DNA of 64,000 nt from RUG11272 sp045226335 (lineage in GTDB: Bacteria > Bacillota > Clostridia > Christensenellales > Aristaeellaceae), in assembly GCA_045226335.1 (NCBI GenBank), contig JBGVCH010000036.1, positions 1 through 64,000 of the forward strand, in the 5' to 3' direction. The notes under the pieces were generated by a model. It did no database searches and was not told the origin of the DNA. It saw only the letters and a list, made by a program, of their open reading frames with translations. Numbering within the stretch: the stretch's first letter is position 1; each line of letters starts with the position of its first letter. A program made the translations under genes and the position numbers. Of this stretch, positions 1-8,127 are shown one piece after another.

Positions 1-16
1 AACTAATAAAAAATCA

Positions 17-41
17 TGTAGGGGCGCTGCTTGCGGCGCCC
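17..41. repeat. REP-like GC-rich hairpin upstream of RAYT
   Basis: A GC-rich imperfect palindrome with arms GGGGCGC and GCGCCCC around a short loop lies about 100 bp before the RAYT transposase. It begins with a TGTAGGGGCG-like motif. RAYT enzymes act on such REP hairpins, so this is the probable cognate element. I saw no second copy in the window. Confidence 0.5.
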
Positions 42-141
42 CCCACCCCCCCGTACCCATACCCCCCGCACCCACACCTCAAACACCTCCCTATATCCTC
101 TCCGGTATCCGATCAACCAAACAGAAAGGAGAACAAAAGAA

Positions 142-726
142 ATGGTCAATCCGACCAACGGGCAACAGGGGTACTCACGTTTCCCCAGGAGAAAACCCAA
201 CCGGCTTCGAGGGTATGATTATACCAGGCCGGGGACGTACTTTATCACGATATGCGCATACCAGCGTCAGATGCTGTTCGGTGACGTGATAGACGGCAAG
301 ATGGTTTACAACTCAATCGCAGAAGCAATCCGGTGCGAAATATTGTCACTTGCGGATCATTACGAAAATGTCTTTGTTGATTCATGGTGCATCATGCCGA
401 ACCATCTGCATCTCCTGATACGAATTGATATGCAGCCCGAAGGAACGTCGTTTATCACGCCTGATGACAATGCCGTTCGGCCTGCCGCGCAGCGTCCCAG
501 CCTGGGCAACATTGTGCGAGGCTTTAAGGCCGGTGTTTCACGCCGCACCGGCATCCGTGTGTGGCAGCGCAATTATCATGATCATATTGTACGCGATGCA
601 AACGAGCTTGAAAAGATTCAACTGTATATTCAAAACAATCCGGCCAAGTGGGAAGAGGACCGCCATCATCCCGCTCATCCGAAGTATCATGAATTTCGTG
701 ATGTTCCGTCCGGGCTTGTAAAGTGA
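142..726 (+). CDS. REP-associated tyrosine transposase (RAYT, Y1_Tnp family)
   Basis: This 194-residue single-domain protein belongs to the HUH-endonuclease transposase superfamily. Family members nick REP hairpins through a catalytic tyrosine. Seen: the N-terminal R-x-x-G-x-D-Y-x-x-P-G-T-Y-F-I-T strand, the metal-binding HUH-type motif in PNHLHLLI at about residues 94-101, and a C-terminal helix with NYHDHIVRD and YIQNNPAKW, where the Tyr is the likely nucleophile. The ATG at 142 is preferred to an upstream in-frame start because AAAGGA sits about 11 bp before it and homology begins just after it. It has full family length and appears intact. A REP-like hairpin lies upstream. It is probably a domesticated or selfish single-copy element. 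Confidence 0.88.
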   Translation: MVNPTNGQQGYSRFPRRKPNRLRGYDYTRPGTYFITICAYQRQMLFGDVIDGKMVYNSIAEAIRCEILSLADHYENVFVDSWCIMPNHLHLLIRIDMQPEGTSFITPDDNAVRPAAQRPSLGNIVRGFKAGVSRRTGIRVWQRNYHDHIVRDANELEKIQLYIQNNPAKWEEDRHHPAHPKYHEFRDVPSGLVK

Positions 727-814
727 AAGAAATCGTTGATCAGCAGATGTATGGCCCATGAACGAACCCCACTGCTCGCATATGTCTTCATCGATTAGTG
801 TTGGCATCCGGCAA

Positions 815-1009
815 TTAAACCAACAGAGCAAAAATTCCGAATACAATAAGGATAAACCATCCACACCCGTCGCTTCCCGCCTGGCCGGCAGCGTGAATTG
901 TTGCCATTGTCTTGTCTCCGACAAAGCTGTGGCCGCAATACGGACATGAATTCGCGTTGACGGCGATTTGTTTTTGACAGGTTGGACGGGTTTTAAACTG
1001 TGATGTCAT
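815..1009 (-). CDS. Small zinc-ribbon protein with one C-terminal membrane helix
   Basis: This 64-residue protein has a TC-x-K and CPYCGHSF zinc-ribbon pattern at about residues 10-27 and ends in a hydrophobic segment (GWFILIVFGIFALLV) that should be a membrane anchor. The first half resembles small 'double zinc ribbon' membrane proteins of Firmicutes. The start at 1009 (MTSQFK) is preferred over 1045 because the earlier residues have no ribbon similarity. It is divergent from the XRE gene across about 140 bp containing palindromes. Function unknown. Confidence 0.6.
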   Translation of the reverse strand: MTSQFKTRPTCQKQIAVNANSCPYCGHSFVGDKTMATIHAAGQAGSDGCGWFILIVFGIFALLV

Positions 1010-1070
1010 ATACACACCTTCGATTTCGATGTTTTCATGAGCCACGCAAACCTTACATCGAAAACATTGC

Positions 1071-1099
1071 AGTAAATATGTTTACTAAACAATCGTAAA
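1071..1099. promoter_or_regulatory. Candidate operator between divergent genes
   Basis: AGTAAATATGTTTACT (1071-1086) is a palindrome with 6-bp arms. The TTTAC of its right half recurs as GTAAA at 1095-1099. It sits in the AT-rich gap between the zinc-ribbon gene and the XRE regulator, where autoregulatory operators are common. That the XRE protein binds here is inference. Confidence 0.35.
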
Positions 1100-1151
1100 T
1101 TTTGTACTTGCTGTAATTCTCACATACAACACGTGCAGGGGAGGTGTCATC

Positions 1152-1376
1152 GTGGATTACTGCAGAATCATGCGGAACCTCCGCGAGGACGCCGACCTGA
1201 CGCAGCGGCAGGTGGCTGAGATTCTCGGCACCTCCCAGACCATGTATGCGCGGTATGAGCGCGGGGCCAACGAACTGCCGATCCACCATCTTCTCACCCT
1301 GTGCAGGCTCTACCGCGTGTCAGCGGACTATCTGCTTGGGCTCTCCAAGGTCAGACAGGCTCCGCAACATTCATGA
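1152..1376 (+). CDS. XRE-family helix-turn-helix transcriptional regulator
   Basis: This 74-residue protein is almost entirely a Cro/C1-type HTH domain: MRNLREDADLTQRQVAEIL, then TSQTMYARYERGANELP, then a helix ending in SADYLLGLS. The translation starts with GTG at 1152 behind a strong GGGGAGG Shine-Dalgarno sequence at about 1138-1144. It has no sensor or protease domain, so it is a minimal DNA-binding regulator. A divergent zinc-ribbon gene and the TTTAC/GTAAA palindromes between them suggest a self-contained switch, but the target is not known. Confidence 0.85.
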   Translation: MDYCRIMRNLREDADLTQRQVAEILGTSQTMYARYERGANELPIHHLLTLCRLYRVSADYLLGLSKVRQAPQHS

Positions 1377-1423
1377 GTTATACTTTTCTTTCTTAAGAAT
1401 GTTGAGTACACAAGATGGGATTT

Positions 1424-1465
1424 CGAGGCCTGCGGGCCTCGACCAGGGCTTTCCGTTCGCCCTGG
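1424..1465. repeat. Two adjacent hairpins in non-coding DNA
   Basis: Within the 330-bp gene-free stretch 1377-1706 there are back-to-back stem-loops: CGAGGCC/GGCCTCG (1424-1430 and 1435-1441, loop TGCG) and CCAGGGC/GCCCTGG (1443-1449 and 1459-1465). Neither is followed by a T-tract, so they are not typical terminators. Confidence 0.45.
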
Positions 1466-1527
1466 ACCTTCGGTTGCATGCCCTCACTTGACTTGAATTT
1501 CTTAACTGAGAACAGTATAGCAGGCAT

Positions 1528-1575
1528 AAAACAGCGATGAAAACAACATCCCGATGTCATTTTCATCGCTGTTTT
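1528..1575. terminator. 16-bp perfect inverted repeat, terminator-like
   Basis: AAAACAGCGATGAAAA at 1528-1543 is exactly complementary to TTTTCATCGCTGTTTT at 1560-1575, with a 16-nt loop. On the + strand the stem ends in a run of T, so it could terminate transcription from the XRE side. The perfect symmetry allows function in both directions. Confidence 0.55.
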
Positions 1576-1670
1576 TCGTTTTCCAAGGATACAGTGCCTT
1601 TCACGCGGATGGCCGAGCCCGCTTTTTCGCGCCGCCGCCGGACCACGGCAAAGGCTGTCCCAACGCAAAG

Positions 1671-1690
1671 AGCCTCCCCGGAGGGAGGCT
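1671..1690 (-). terminator. Terminator-like hairpin after the LRR/DUF4214 gene
   Basis: An 8-bp stem AGCCTCCC/GGGAGGCT with a 4-nt loop lies 17 bp past the stop codon of the - strand gene ending at 1707. The following T-run is short (CTTTG), so it is a plausible but weak intrinsic terminator. Confidence 0.5.
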
Positions 1691-1706
1691 CGGAAGGTGA
1701 CGATGA

Positions 1707-4700
1707 TTACTTGATGCCGTAGACGGCCAGGATGGCCTTGAACTCGTCGGAGGTGGCGAAGCCCTGGGAGACCTGCTTGCGGGTCAGGGTGCCGTTGTCC
1801 AGCGCGTTCAGCCAGCCGACGTAGCCGCCGTCGGGAACGCGGTTCATGTACAGGCTGTAGAGCACCTCGATGAACTCGTAGTTGGTGCGGTTCCAGCCCA
1901 GCGCCTCATTGCTGAAGAGGAACTCATCCGCCACGGCCCGGGCGTTGGTCTTGCCGCTGAGCAGACGGCCGACGTGGTAGTTCAGGCCGTTCACGTCATA
2001 GGTGCGCTTGAGGACCTTGGTATAGCAGCGGGCGACGAAGGCCGTGACCAGGGGGTTCTGATCCCGGGCCTGGGTCAGCGGCACATTGCCGGGCAGCGCC
2101 GTGGCGTAGGGGCCGCTGCACAGGGTGGACATCTCGGGAGACACCACCAGGGCGTTGGCGACGTAGTACATGGAAACGCCGTTGTTGACCATCTCCGTGT
2201 AGGTATCCAGCTCGCCGGTGGTGGGATCGCGGTTCAGCAGGACCTGGAACAGTTCGGTGATCGCCGCGGCGGGCGCGAGCTCGCGCTTGGTGTACTCGCT
2301 GCTGCCCAGCACCGTGTTGATGTACTGGCCGACGGTGATCTCACGCTTGAACAGACGGCCGGTCCAGGTGTTCAGATAACCCACGTTGTAGGTGTCGTGG
2401 ACCAGCATCTGGGTGTAGGCGCGGTTGACCATGAGGGTCAGGTCGCCGCTCATCTCGCGGTTCTGGCTCAGTTTGACGGAGCCGGGATCGATGCCGTAGC
2501 CGGCGCACTTGGTGGTGAACTCGGTGCTGCCGCACAGCTGGTTGACGATCCAGTCCAGGGTCAGGCCGTTGTTGTAGAAGCCGAGCCAGTACTTCACGCC
2601 CTCGACATCGGCGGAGGGATCATGCAGCATGGCCAGGTACAGATGCTCGATGACCTGCTGGGGCGTCAGGCCGCGGTTGGTGAACTCGTTGCTCTTCAGG
2701 AAGCCGCTGACCAGGGTGGCGCCGCTCTCGGTGCCCTTCAGCAGGCCGTTGCACCAGTAGTTCAGGCCGTTGATGTCGGGCTCACGGTCCAGGATCTCGC
2801 GATAGCAGGCCACGGCGAAGGCCGTGACGTCCTTGTTCACATCGCGGGGCTCAGTGGGGACTTCCGTGCCGGGATCCACGGCGTAGGACGCGCACAGGGC
2901 CTCATACTCCGTGTCGAGGTTGGTGCGGATGTCGTTGATCAGCCAGTGCAGGGACACATAGTTGTTCAGCGCGTCTTCCGCGTCGTCCTGCTCAGTGGTG
3001 GTGGGGTCGCGGTCCAGCATGCAGTTGAAGACCCGGACGACGGCCTCGTCGTTCTCGTACTGCTTGGACGCGAACTCGCTGGAGGAGATCAGGGTATCGA
3101 TCAGTTCCAGGGCCGAGATTTCGCCGCTGGCCAGCTTCACGGACCAGGTCAGCAGGCCGGAGCTGTCGCAGTCACGGTTCAGCAGCTTGTTGTAGCAGTG
3201 CTGCACAAAGGCGGAAACGGAAGCCGGGCCGCAGTAGAACATGTTGGGCCACTGCTTGGCGTATTCCTTGGCGTTGGCGTCGCCGTAGATGTACTTCGAC
3301 TCGCCCAGAGAGCAGATGCGGAGGACGGTGGAGGCGTCATCCACCTGGAAGACCGCGTTTTCGGCCACGCCCTTGAAGGCGTAGGCGCCCACTTCGGTCA
3401 CGGCGGCGGGGATCTGGATGAAGCCCAGGCCGCTGTCGCCGTTGAAGGCGTAGCTGCCGATCTCGGTCAGGGTGCTGGGCAGATACAGGCTGGTGACGTT
3501 GACGCAGGAAGCGAAAGCGTAATCGCCGATGGTGGTCAGGTTTTCGTTCAGGTTCAGTTCCTTGAGCCCGGTGCAGCCGTGGAAGGCATGGTCATGGATC
3601 TCGGTGATGTTTTCCGGGAAGACCATCCCGCTCAGGGTAATGCAGTACGCGAAGGCGTGATCGCCGATCTCCGTCACGTTGGTGGGCAGCGAAACGCCGT
3701 CCAGGGCCACGCAGTTGTAGAAGGCGCGATCCCCGATCTTGGTGATGGAGGACGGCAGAGACACGGTCTCCAGCTTGGAGCAGCCGCTGAAGCACTGCGC
3801 GGGCACTTCCGTCAGGGTCGGCGGCAGGGCGATGGTGGTCAGGCTGGAGCACTCATTGAAGGCACCGACGCCGATGGTGGTCACGGTGTCCGGAATGGTG
3901 ATGGCCTTGAGATCCCGCTTCTCGGTGAAGGCAAAGGGCCCGATCTCCGTGATGGTGCTGGGGATCACGACGGTCTTATCGGTGCCGATGTAGCGGACAA
4001 TGGTGGTCCGGCCGGCATCCAGCTCAAAGTTCTGATCCAGATACTCGTCCGGCGTCAGGCCGGCCATTTCCACGTCGATGGGCTCCACGTCCACGGGCTC
4101 CTCGACGGGCTCTTCCGCCGCTTCCTCCTCTTCGGGGACGGGGGTCTCGTCCGCCACGGGCTCCTCAGCCGGAACCTCGGAGACGATCTCCTCGAGGACC
4201 TCTTCCGCGTCGGCGTCCTCAAAGACCACCGGCGCAAGGGTCAGACCGCCGATGGCAACGGCGTCCGCCGGGGCGGCCGCGGCCTTCGCCCTGGCGCTGA
4301 GGACGTAAGCCTGGGCCAGGGCCGCACCGTCGTAGTAGGTGACGGCCAGGACCTTGCCGGCTTCCTCGGTGGCGTACACCACGGCAGCCTCCGCCAGCGT
4401 GCCGGCCTCGCCGGTCAGCGCGGCGTTGACGTACAGGACGGTGCCGGCGCTCAGCCTGTAATAGCCGGGCTTGAAGGCATCGTCTTCCACGGCGGGCGCG
4501 CTCACCGCCACGGGGGCTTCCTCCGCGGCGGGGGTTTCCTCCACAGCGGGGGTCTCATCCACAACAGGGGTCGCCTCCACAACGGGAGTCTCTTCGATCA
4601 CCGGTTCAACGATGATTTCGTCCACCGGCTCAAGCTCTTCTTCTGCCAGGGCCGCCGGGAAAACCGCGGCGCTCAGCAGCAGACAGAGGGACAGCAGCAT

Positions 4701-4718
4701 GGCGAGCGTTTTCTTCAC
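1707..4718 (-). CDS. Secreted BspA-type LRR protein with DUF4214 repeats
   Basis: This 1003-residue exported protein has four parts. A signal peptide (MKKTLAMLLSLCLLLSAAVF, cleaved near ALA-EEE) is followed by an acidic Pro/Glu/Thr/Val-rich low-complexity linker to about residue 230, interrupted by a small folded segment at 80-160. Next are about nine LRR_5/BspA repeats (pattern TEIGxxAFxxCxxLxxxxLPxxL) at about 250-470. Last come DUF4214 repeats from about 500 to the end, with recurrent 'YxxxLxRxPDxxGLxYW' and 'SxEF' motifs. BspA repeats mediate host or matrix adhesion in other bacteria, and DUF4214 is common in clostridial exoproteins. No sortase or cell-wall anchor is visible. GTG start with AGGAG about 9 bp upstream. 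It has its own promoter, so it is probably monocistronic. Confidence 0.88.
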   Translation of the reverse strand: MKKTLAMLLSLCLLLSAAVFPAALAEEELEPVDEIIVEPVIEETPVVEATPVVDETPAVEETPAAEEAPVAVSAPAVEDDAFKPGYYRLSAGTVLYVNAALTGEAGTLAEAAVVYATEEAGKVLAVTYYDGAALAQAYVLSARAKAAAAPADAVAIGGLTLAPVVFEDADAEEVLEEIVSEVPAEEPVADETPVPEEEEAAEEPVEEPVDVEPIDVEMAGLTPDEYLDQNFELDAGRTTIVRYIGTDKTVVIPSTITEIGPFAFTEKRDLKAITIPDTVTTIGVGAFNECSSLTTIALPPTLTEVPAQCFSGCSKLETVSLPSSITKIGDRAFYNCVALDGVSLPTNVTEIGDHAFAYCITLSGMVFPENITEIHDHAFHGCTGLKELNLNENLTTIGDYAFASCVNVTSLYLPSTLTEIGSYAFNGDSGLGFIQIPAAVTEVGAYAFKGVAENAVFQVDDASTVLRICSLGESKYIYGDANAKEYAKQWPNMFYCGPASVSAFVQHCYNKLLNRDCDSSGLLTWSVKLASGEISALELIDTLISSSEFASKQYENDEAVVRVFNCMLDRDPTTTEQDDAEDALNNYVSLHWLINDIRTNLDTEYEALCASYAVDPGTEVPTEPRDVNKDVTAFAVACYREILDREPDINGLNYWCNGLLKGTESGATLVSGFLKSNEFTNRGLTPQQVIEHLYLAMLHDPSADVEGVKYWLGFYNNGLTLDWIVNQLCGSTEFTTKCAGYGIDPGSVKLSQNREMSGDLTLMVNRAYTQMLVHDTYNVGYLNTWTGRLFKREITVGQYINTVLGSSEYTKRELAPAAAITELFQVLLNRDPTTGELDTYTEMVNNGVSMYYVANALVVSPEMSTLCSGPYATALPGNVPLTQARDQNPLVTAFVARCYTKVLKRTYDVNGLNYHVGRLLSGKTNARAVADEFLFSNEALGWNRTNYEFIEVLYSLYMNRVPDGGYVGWLNALDNGTLTRKQVSQGFATSDEFKAILAVYGIK

Positions 4719-4772
4719 GGTATGTCACTCCTTTGCTGATTCTTGTCAAGATAAGGATATCATCCCGAAAAG

Positions 4773-4800
4773 ATTATATTGAACGCCCCCCAAATGTCAA
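4773..4800 (-). promoter_or_regulatory. Sigma-A-type promoter of the LRR/DUF4214 gene
   Basis: On the - strand, TTGACA (4795-4800) is followed after 16 bp by a perfect TATAAT (4773-4778), about 55 bp upstream of the GTG start. The 313-bp gap 4719-5031 holds this promoter and the divergent manC promoter and nothing else obvious. Confidence 0.8.
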
Positions 4801-4939
4801 GGCAGGGTCGGCGCAAAAAGCCCGCACACTTGTAAATTAAGGATTCCGTAATACTTCCGCAACGTAGTCGACCGGGAAGCGCCACGCTTTCGTCACGGTC
4901 CGGGGCGAGCCGTGCGCGGGCTGAAATGTTACGGATATA

Positions 4940-4968
4940 TTGACAATCTTTAAGGATTCATGTAAACT
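4940..4968 (+). promoter_or_regulatory. Promoter of the polysaccharide operon
   Basis: TTGACA (4940-4945), a 17-bp spacer, then TAAACT (4963-4968). It lies 64 bp before the manC start and is divergent from the LRR gene promoter. Confidence 0.75.
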
Positions 4969-5031
4969 TCCCCTGCCGGCATCTATGCTGTTTTTTGGCT
5001 TATGCCGGAACCGGAAGGAGACGGGACGAGC

Positions 5032-6108
5032 ATGGAACGGTACGGACTGATCATGGCGGGCGGCGGCGGCACGCGCTTCTGGCCGCTTTCCCGGCAGCGG
5101 GCTCCCAAGCAGCTGCTGAACCTGACCGGCCGGGATCTGATGATCAACGAGACCTTCGACCGCATGGCCCGGGTGATTCCCCCGGACAACATCTTCGTCA
5201 TCACCAGCGCCCTGCAGGCGGAGGCGCTGCTGGAGGCCTGCGCCGGACGGCTCCGGCGGGACCGCATCATCATTGAGCCGGAAGGCCGGAACACGGCGGC
5301 CTGCATCGGCTACGGCGCGGCCCGGCTGTCGGTCCTGCACGGGGACTGCCTGATGCTGGTGACCCCGTCGGACCACTACATCCGGGACACCGGCAGCCTC
5401 TGCGCCGTGTGGGAGACCGCCCTGGCCAGCGCGGAGGAGAGCGGCAAACTGCTGACCATCGGCATCCGGCCCTCCTGGCCCGCCACCGGGTACGGCTACA
5501 TCCGGTACGACACGGACACCGCCGCCCCGGTGCGGACAGTATACGAATTCAGGGAAAAACCCGATGAAGCCACGGCCCGGCAATACCTGGAGAGCGGCGA
5601 TTACGCCTGGAACAGCGGCATGTTCATCTGGCGGACGGACGCCATCCTCCGGCAGCTGGAACGCCACGCCCCGGACATCGCGGAGAAGCTGGCGGAGATC
5701 CGGAGCGCCGTCGGCACGGAGGACGAGGCGGAGACCGTCCGGCGGGTGTACCCGTCCATTCGGGCCATCTCCGTGGACTACGCCGTGATGGAGCCCGCGG
5801 CCGCCCGGGGCGACGTGCTGCTGGTGCCCGGCTGCTTCGGCTGGAACGACGTGGGCAGCTGGGACATGATGGACGCGCTGCGGGAGCCGGACAGCGGCGG
5901 CAACGTGCTGATGGGCGACGTGGTGGCGGAGGACAGCCGGAACTGCGTGGTCCGTGCCTCAGGCCGGACGGTGGCCGTCATCGGCGCGGAGGATCTGGTG
6001 GTGGTGGAAACCCCGGACGCCGTGCTGGTGTGCGCGAAAGGGAGGGCCCAGGAGGTCCGGAAGCTGGTGGACCGATTGGCCGCGGAAGGCCGGACAGAGC
6101 TGTTGTGA
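5032..6108 (+). CDS. manC: Mannose-1-phosphate guanylyltransferase
   Basis: This 358-residue enzyme converts mannose-1-phosphate plus GTP to GDP-mannose. Seen: the nucleotidyltransferase signature MAGGGGTRFWPLSRQRAPKQ at about residues 8-27, the VTPSDHYI motif, FREKPD, and W-N-S-G-M-F-I-W. It stops after the nucleotidyltransferase and short left-handed helix region, so it lacks the bifunctional AlgA/ManC isomerase domain. Mannose-6-phosphate isomerase must come from elsewhere. The ATG at 5032 is chosen because GGAAGGAG lies 11 bp upstream and an earlier in-frame ATG at 5002 precedes that site. It is the first gene of the operon, 13 bp before gmd, which uses its product. Confidence 0.92.
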   Translation: MERYGLIMAGGGGTRFWPLSRQRAPKQLLNLTGRDLMINETFDRMARVIPPDNIFVITSALQAEALLEACAGRLRRDRIIIEPEGRNTAACIGYGAARLSVLHGDCLMLVTPSDHYIRDTGSLCAVWETALASAEESGKLLTIGIRPSWPATGYGYIRYDTDTAAPVRTVYEFREKPDEATARQYLESGDYAWNSGMFIWRTDAILRQLERHAPDIAEKLAEIRSAVGTEDEAETVRRVYPSIRAISVDYAVMEPAAARGDVLLVPGCFGWNDVGSWDMMDALREPDSGGNVLMGDVVAEDSRNCVVRASGRTVAVIGAEDLVVVETPDAVLVCAKGRAQEVRKLVDRLAAEGRTELL

Positions 6109-6121
6109 CGGGAGGCCGGAC

Positions 6122-7165
6122 ATGAAAAAAGCGTTGATCACGGGCATCACGGGCCAGGACGGATCCTTCCTGGCGGAACTGCTGCTGGAGAAAGGCTATG
6201 AGGTCCACGGCCTCGTCCGGCGGGCTTCGGTGCCCAACACCGGGCGCATCGAACACCTGGCCGGCCGGATCCGGCTCCACGACGGCGATCTCACCGACGC
6301 CGGGAGCCTGGTGCGGGCGGTGGGCGATGTCCGCCCCGACGAGCTCTACAACCTGGCGGCCCAGAGCCATGTTGGGGTCTCCTTTGACGCGGCGGAATAC
6401 ACCGGCGACGTGGACGCCCTGGGGGTGCTCCGGCTGCTGGAAGCCGTCCGGATCACCGGCCAGGCGGAAACCTGCCGCTTTTACCAGGCCTCCACCTCCG
6501 AGCTCTACGGCCGGGTGGAAGCCTGCCCCCAGGACGAGAAGACCCCCTTCCACCCCTGCAGCCCCTACGCCATCGCCAAGCAGTACGCCTACTGGACGGT
6601 CCGGCAGTACCGGGAGGCCTACGGCATGTTCGCCTGCAACGGCATCCTGTTCAACCACGAGAGCGAACGCCGGGGAGAGGACTTCGTCACCCGGAAGATC
6701 ACCCGGGCTGCCGGCCGCATCGCCTGCGGGCTGCAGGACCACCTGGAGCTGGGGAACCTCGGCTCCCTGCGGGACTGGGGCTACGCGGCGGATTATGTGG
6801 ACTGCATGTGGCGGATGCTGCAGCAGGACGCGCCGGACGACTACGTGGTGGCCACCGGGGTCCAGCACACGGTGCGGGAGTTCGCCGCCATGGCCTTTGC
6901 CCACGACGGCATCCGGCTGGAATGGCAGGGCAGCGGCGTGGACGAAAAGGGCTACGACATTGCCACCGGGCGGATGCTGGTGTGCGTGAATCCCAAGTGG
7001 TACCGGCCCGCGGACGTGGTGAACCTGCTGGGCAATCCCGCCAAGGCCCGGGAAAAGCTGGGCTGGGATCCGCAAAAAACCGGCTGTGAAGCTCTCTGCG
7101 CCCTGATGGCGGAGCACGACCTGCAGCTGGCGCGCCGGGAAGCCGCACGGAGGGAACAGGCATGA
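6122..7165 (+). CDS. gmd: GDP-mannose 4,6-dehydratase
   Basis: This 347-residue extended short-chain dehydrogenase makes GDP-4-keto-6-deoxy-D-mannose from GDP-mannose. Seen: the N-terminal NADP-binding GITGQDGSFL, NLAAQSHVGVSF, STSELYG with the active-site Thr/Ser-Glu, the catalytic SPYAIAKQYAYW (Y-x-x-x-K), LFNHESERRGEDFVTRKI, and a C-terminal NPKWYRPADVVNLLGNPAKAREKLGW typical of Gmd. Length is normal for the family. ATG at 6122 with GGAGG at 6111-6115. The stop overlaps the start of the next gene (ATGA), indicating translational coupling with the reductase that consumes its product. Confidence 0.95.
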   Translation: MKKALITGITGQDGSFLAELLLEKGYEVHGLVRRASVPNTGRIEHLAGRIRLHDGDLTDAGSLVRAVGDVRPDELYNLAAQSHVGVSFDAAEYTGDVDALGVLRLLEAVRITGQAETCRFYQASTSELYGRVEACPQDEKTPFHPCSPYAIAKQYAYWTVRQYREAYGMFACNGILFNHESERRGEDFVTRKITRAAGRIACGLQDHLELGNLGSLRDWGYAADYVDCMWRMLQQDAPDDYVVATGVQHTVREFAAMAFAHDGIRLEWQGSGVDEKGYDIATGRMLVCVNPKWYRPADVVNLLGNPAKAREKLGWDPQKTGCEALCALMAEHDLQLARREAARREQA

Positions 7166-8127
7166 GCGGCACGGTGCTGATCTTCGGCGCCGGCGGGTTT
7201 GTGGGGCCGTGGCTGGCCAGGGAATTCCTCTCCGTCGGCTACCGGACCGTGGGCTGCGATCTCCGCGCGTCCGACGCCTTCCCCGCTGAAGCGGACTTCC
7301 GCACGGCCGACCTGCTGGACCCGGAGGCAACGAAGGCCCTGATGGCGGAGGTCCGGCCCGACATCGCCGTGAACCTGGCCGCCGTCAGCAGCGTGGCTCT
7401 CTCTTGGCAGCGGCCCCGGGAGACGCTGGAGGTCAACGTGCTGGGCGCCGTCAATCTCCTGGAAGCCGCCCGGAGCCTGGACAAAAAGCCCAGGCTGCTG
7501 ATGGCGGGCTCCGGGGAGGTGTACGCCCCCTCCGAAACGCCTCTCTCCGAGGACGCCCCCCTGGACGCCGCCAGCCCCTACGCCATCTCGAAGGCGGCCC
7601 AGGAACAGCTGGCCGCGATGTACCGGGAGCGCTGGGGCGTCCCGACGCTCCGGGTGCGGGCCTTCAACCACACCGGCCCCGGCCAGTCCGAGGCCTTTGT
7701 GCTTCCCGGTTTCGCGGCCCAGGCGGCCGCCGTGGCCGCCAGCGGAAAGCCCGGGGTGATCCGGGTGGGAAACCTGGATGTCCGGAGGGATTTTTCCCAT
7801 GTGGCGGACGTGGTCCGGGCCTACCGGCTCATCGCGGAGAAGGGCGACTGCCGGCTGGTGTACAACGTGGGCTCCGGCGTGGCGCGGCCGCTGCGGGAGC
7901 TGCTGGACGCGCTGATCGCCATGACCGGCGCGGAGATCCGGGTGGAGACGGACCCGGCGCGGCTCCGGCCCGTCGACAACCCCGTGGTGTGCTGCGACAG
8001 CCGCCGCCTGCGGGAAACCCTGGGCTGGAAGCCGGAGAAGACCGTTTTCGACGCCCTGCGGGAGCTTTATCGGGACGCCCTGCGAAAAGAAGCGCTTTCC
8101 GACGCCTCCCGGAAAGGAGCCCCATGA
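7162..8127 (+). CDS. rmd: GDP-6-deoxy-4-keto-mannose reductase (Rmd-like)
   Basis: This 321-residue SDR-family protein probably reduces the Gmd product to GDP-D-rhamnose. Seen: FGAGGFVGPWL (nucleotide-binding glycine motif), AGSGEVY, the SPYAISKAAQE catalytic Tyr-Lys, FNHTGPGQSEAFVLPGFA, and the RPVDNPVVCCDSRRLRETLGW region that is characteristic of Rmd rather than of GDP-fucose synthase (Fcl). Fcl or GDP-perosamine routes are less likely, because no aminotransferase is present and the RPVDxP motif fits Rmd. It is coupled at both ends by 4-bp overlaps, which places it firmly in the operon. Confidence 0.85.
   Translation: MSGTVLIFGAGGFVGPWLAREFLSVGYRTVGCDLRASDAFPAEADFRTADLLDPEATKALMAEVRPDIAVNLAAVSSVALSWQRPRETLEVNVLGAVNLLEAARSLDKKPRLLMAGSGEVYAPSETPLSEDAPLDAASPYAISKAAQEQLAAMYRERWGVPTLRVRAFNHTGPGQSEAFVLPGFAAQAAAVAASGKPGVIRVGNLDVRRDFSHVADVVRAYRLIAEKGDCRLVYNVGSGVARPLRELLDALIAMTGAEIRVETDPARLRPVDNPVVCCDSRRLRETLGWKPEKTVFDALRELYRDALRKEALSDASRKGAP

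Noticed and set aside
1974..4739. 921-codon open frame opposite the LRR/DUF4214 gene
   Set aside because: It mirrors the real gene in GC-rich DNA, is a low-complexity Gly/Val/His/Gln translation, has no motif, and the opposite frame has a signal peptide and recognised repeats.
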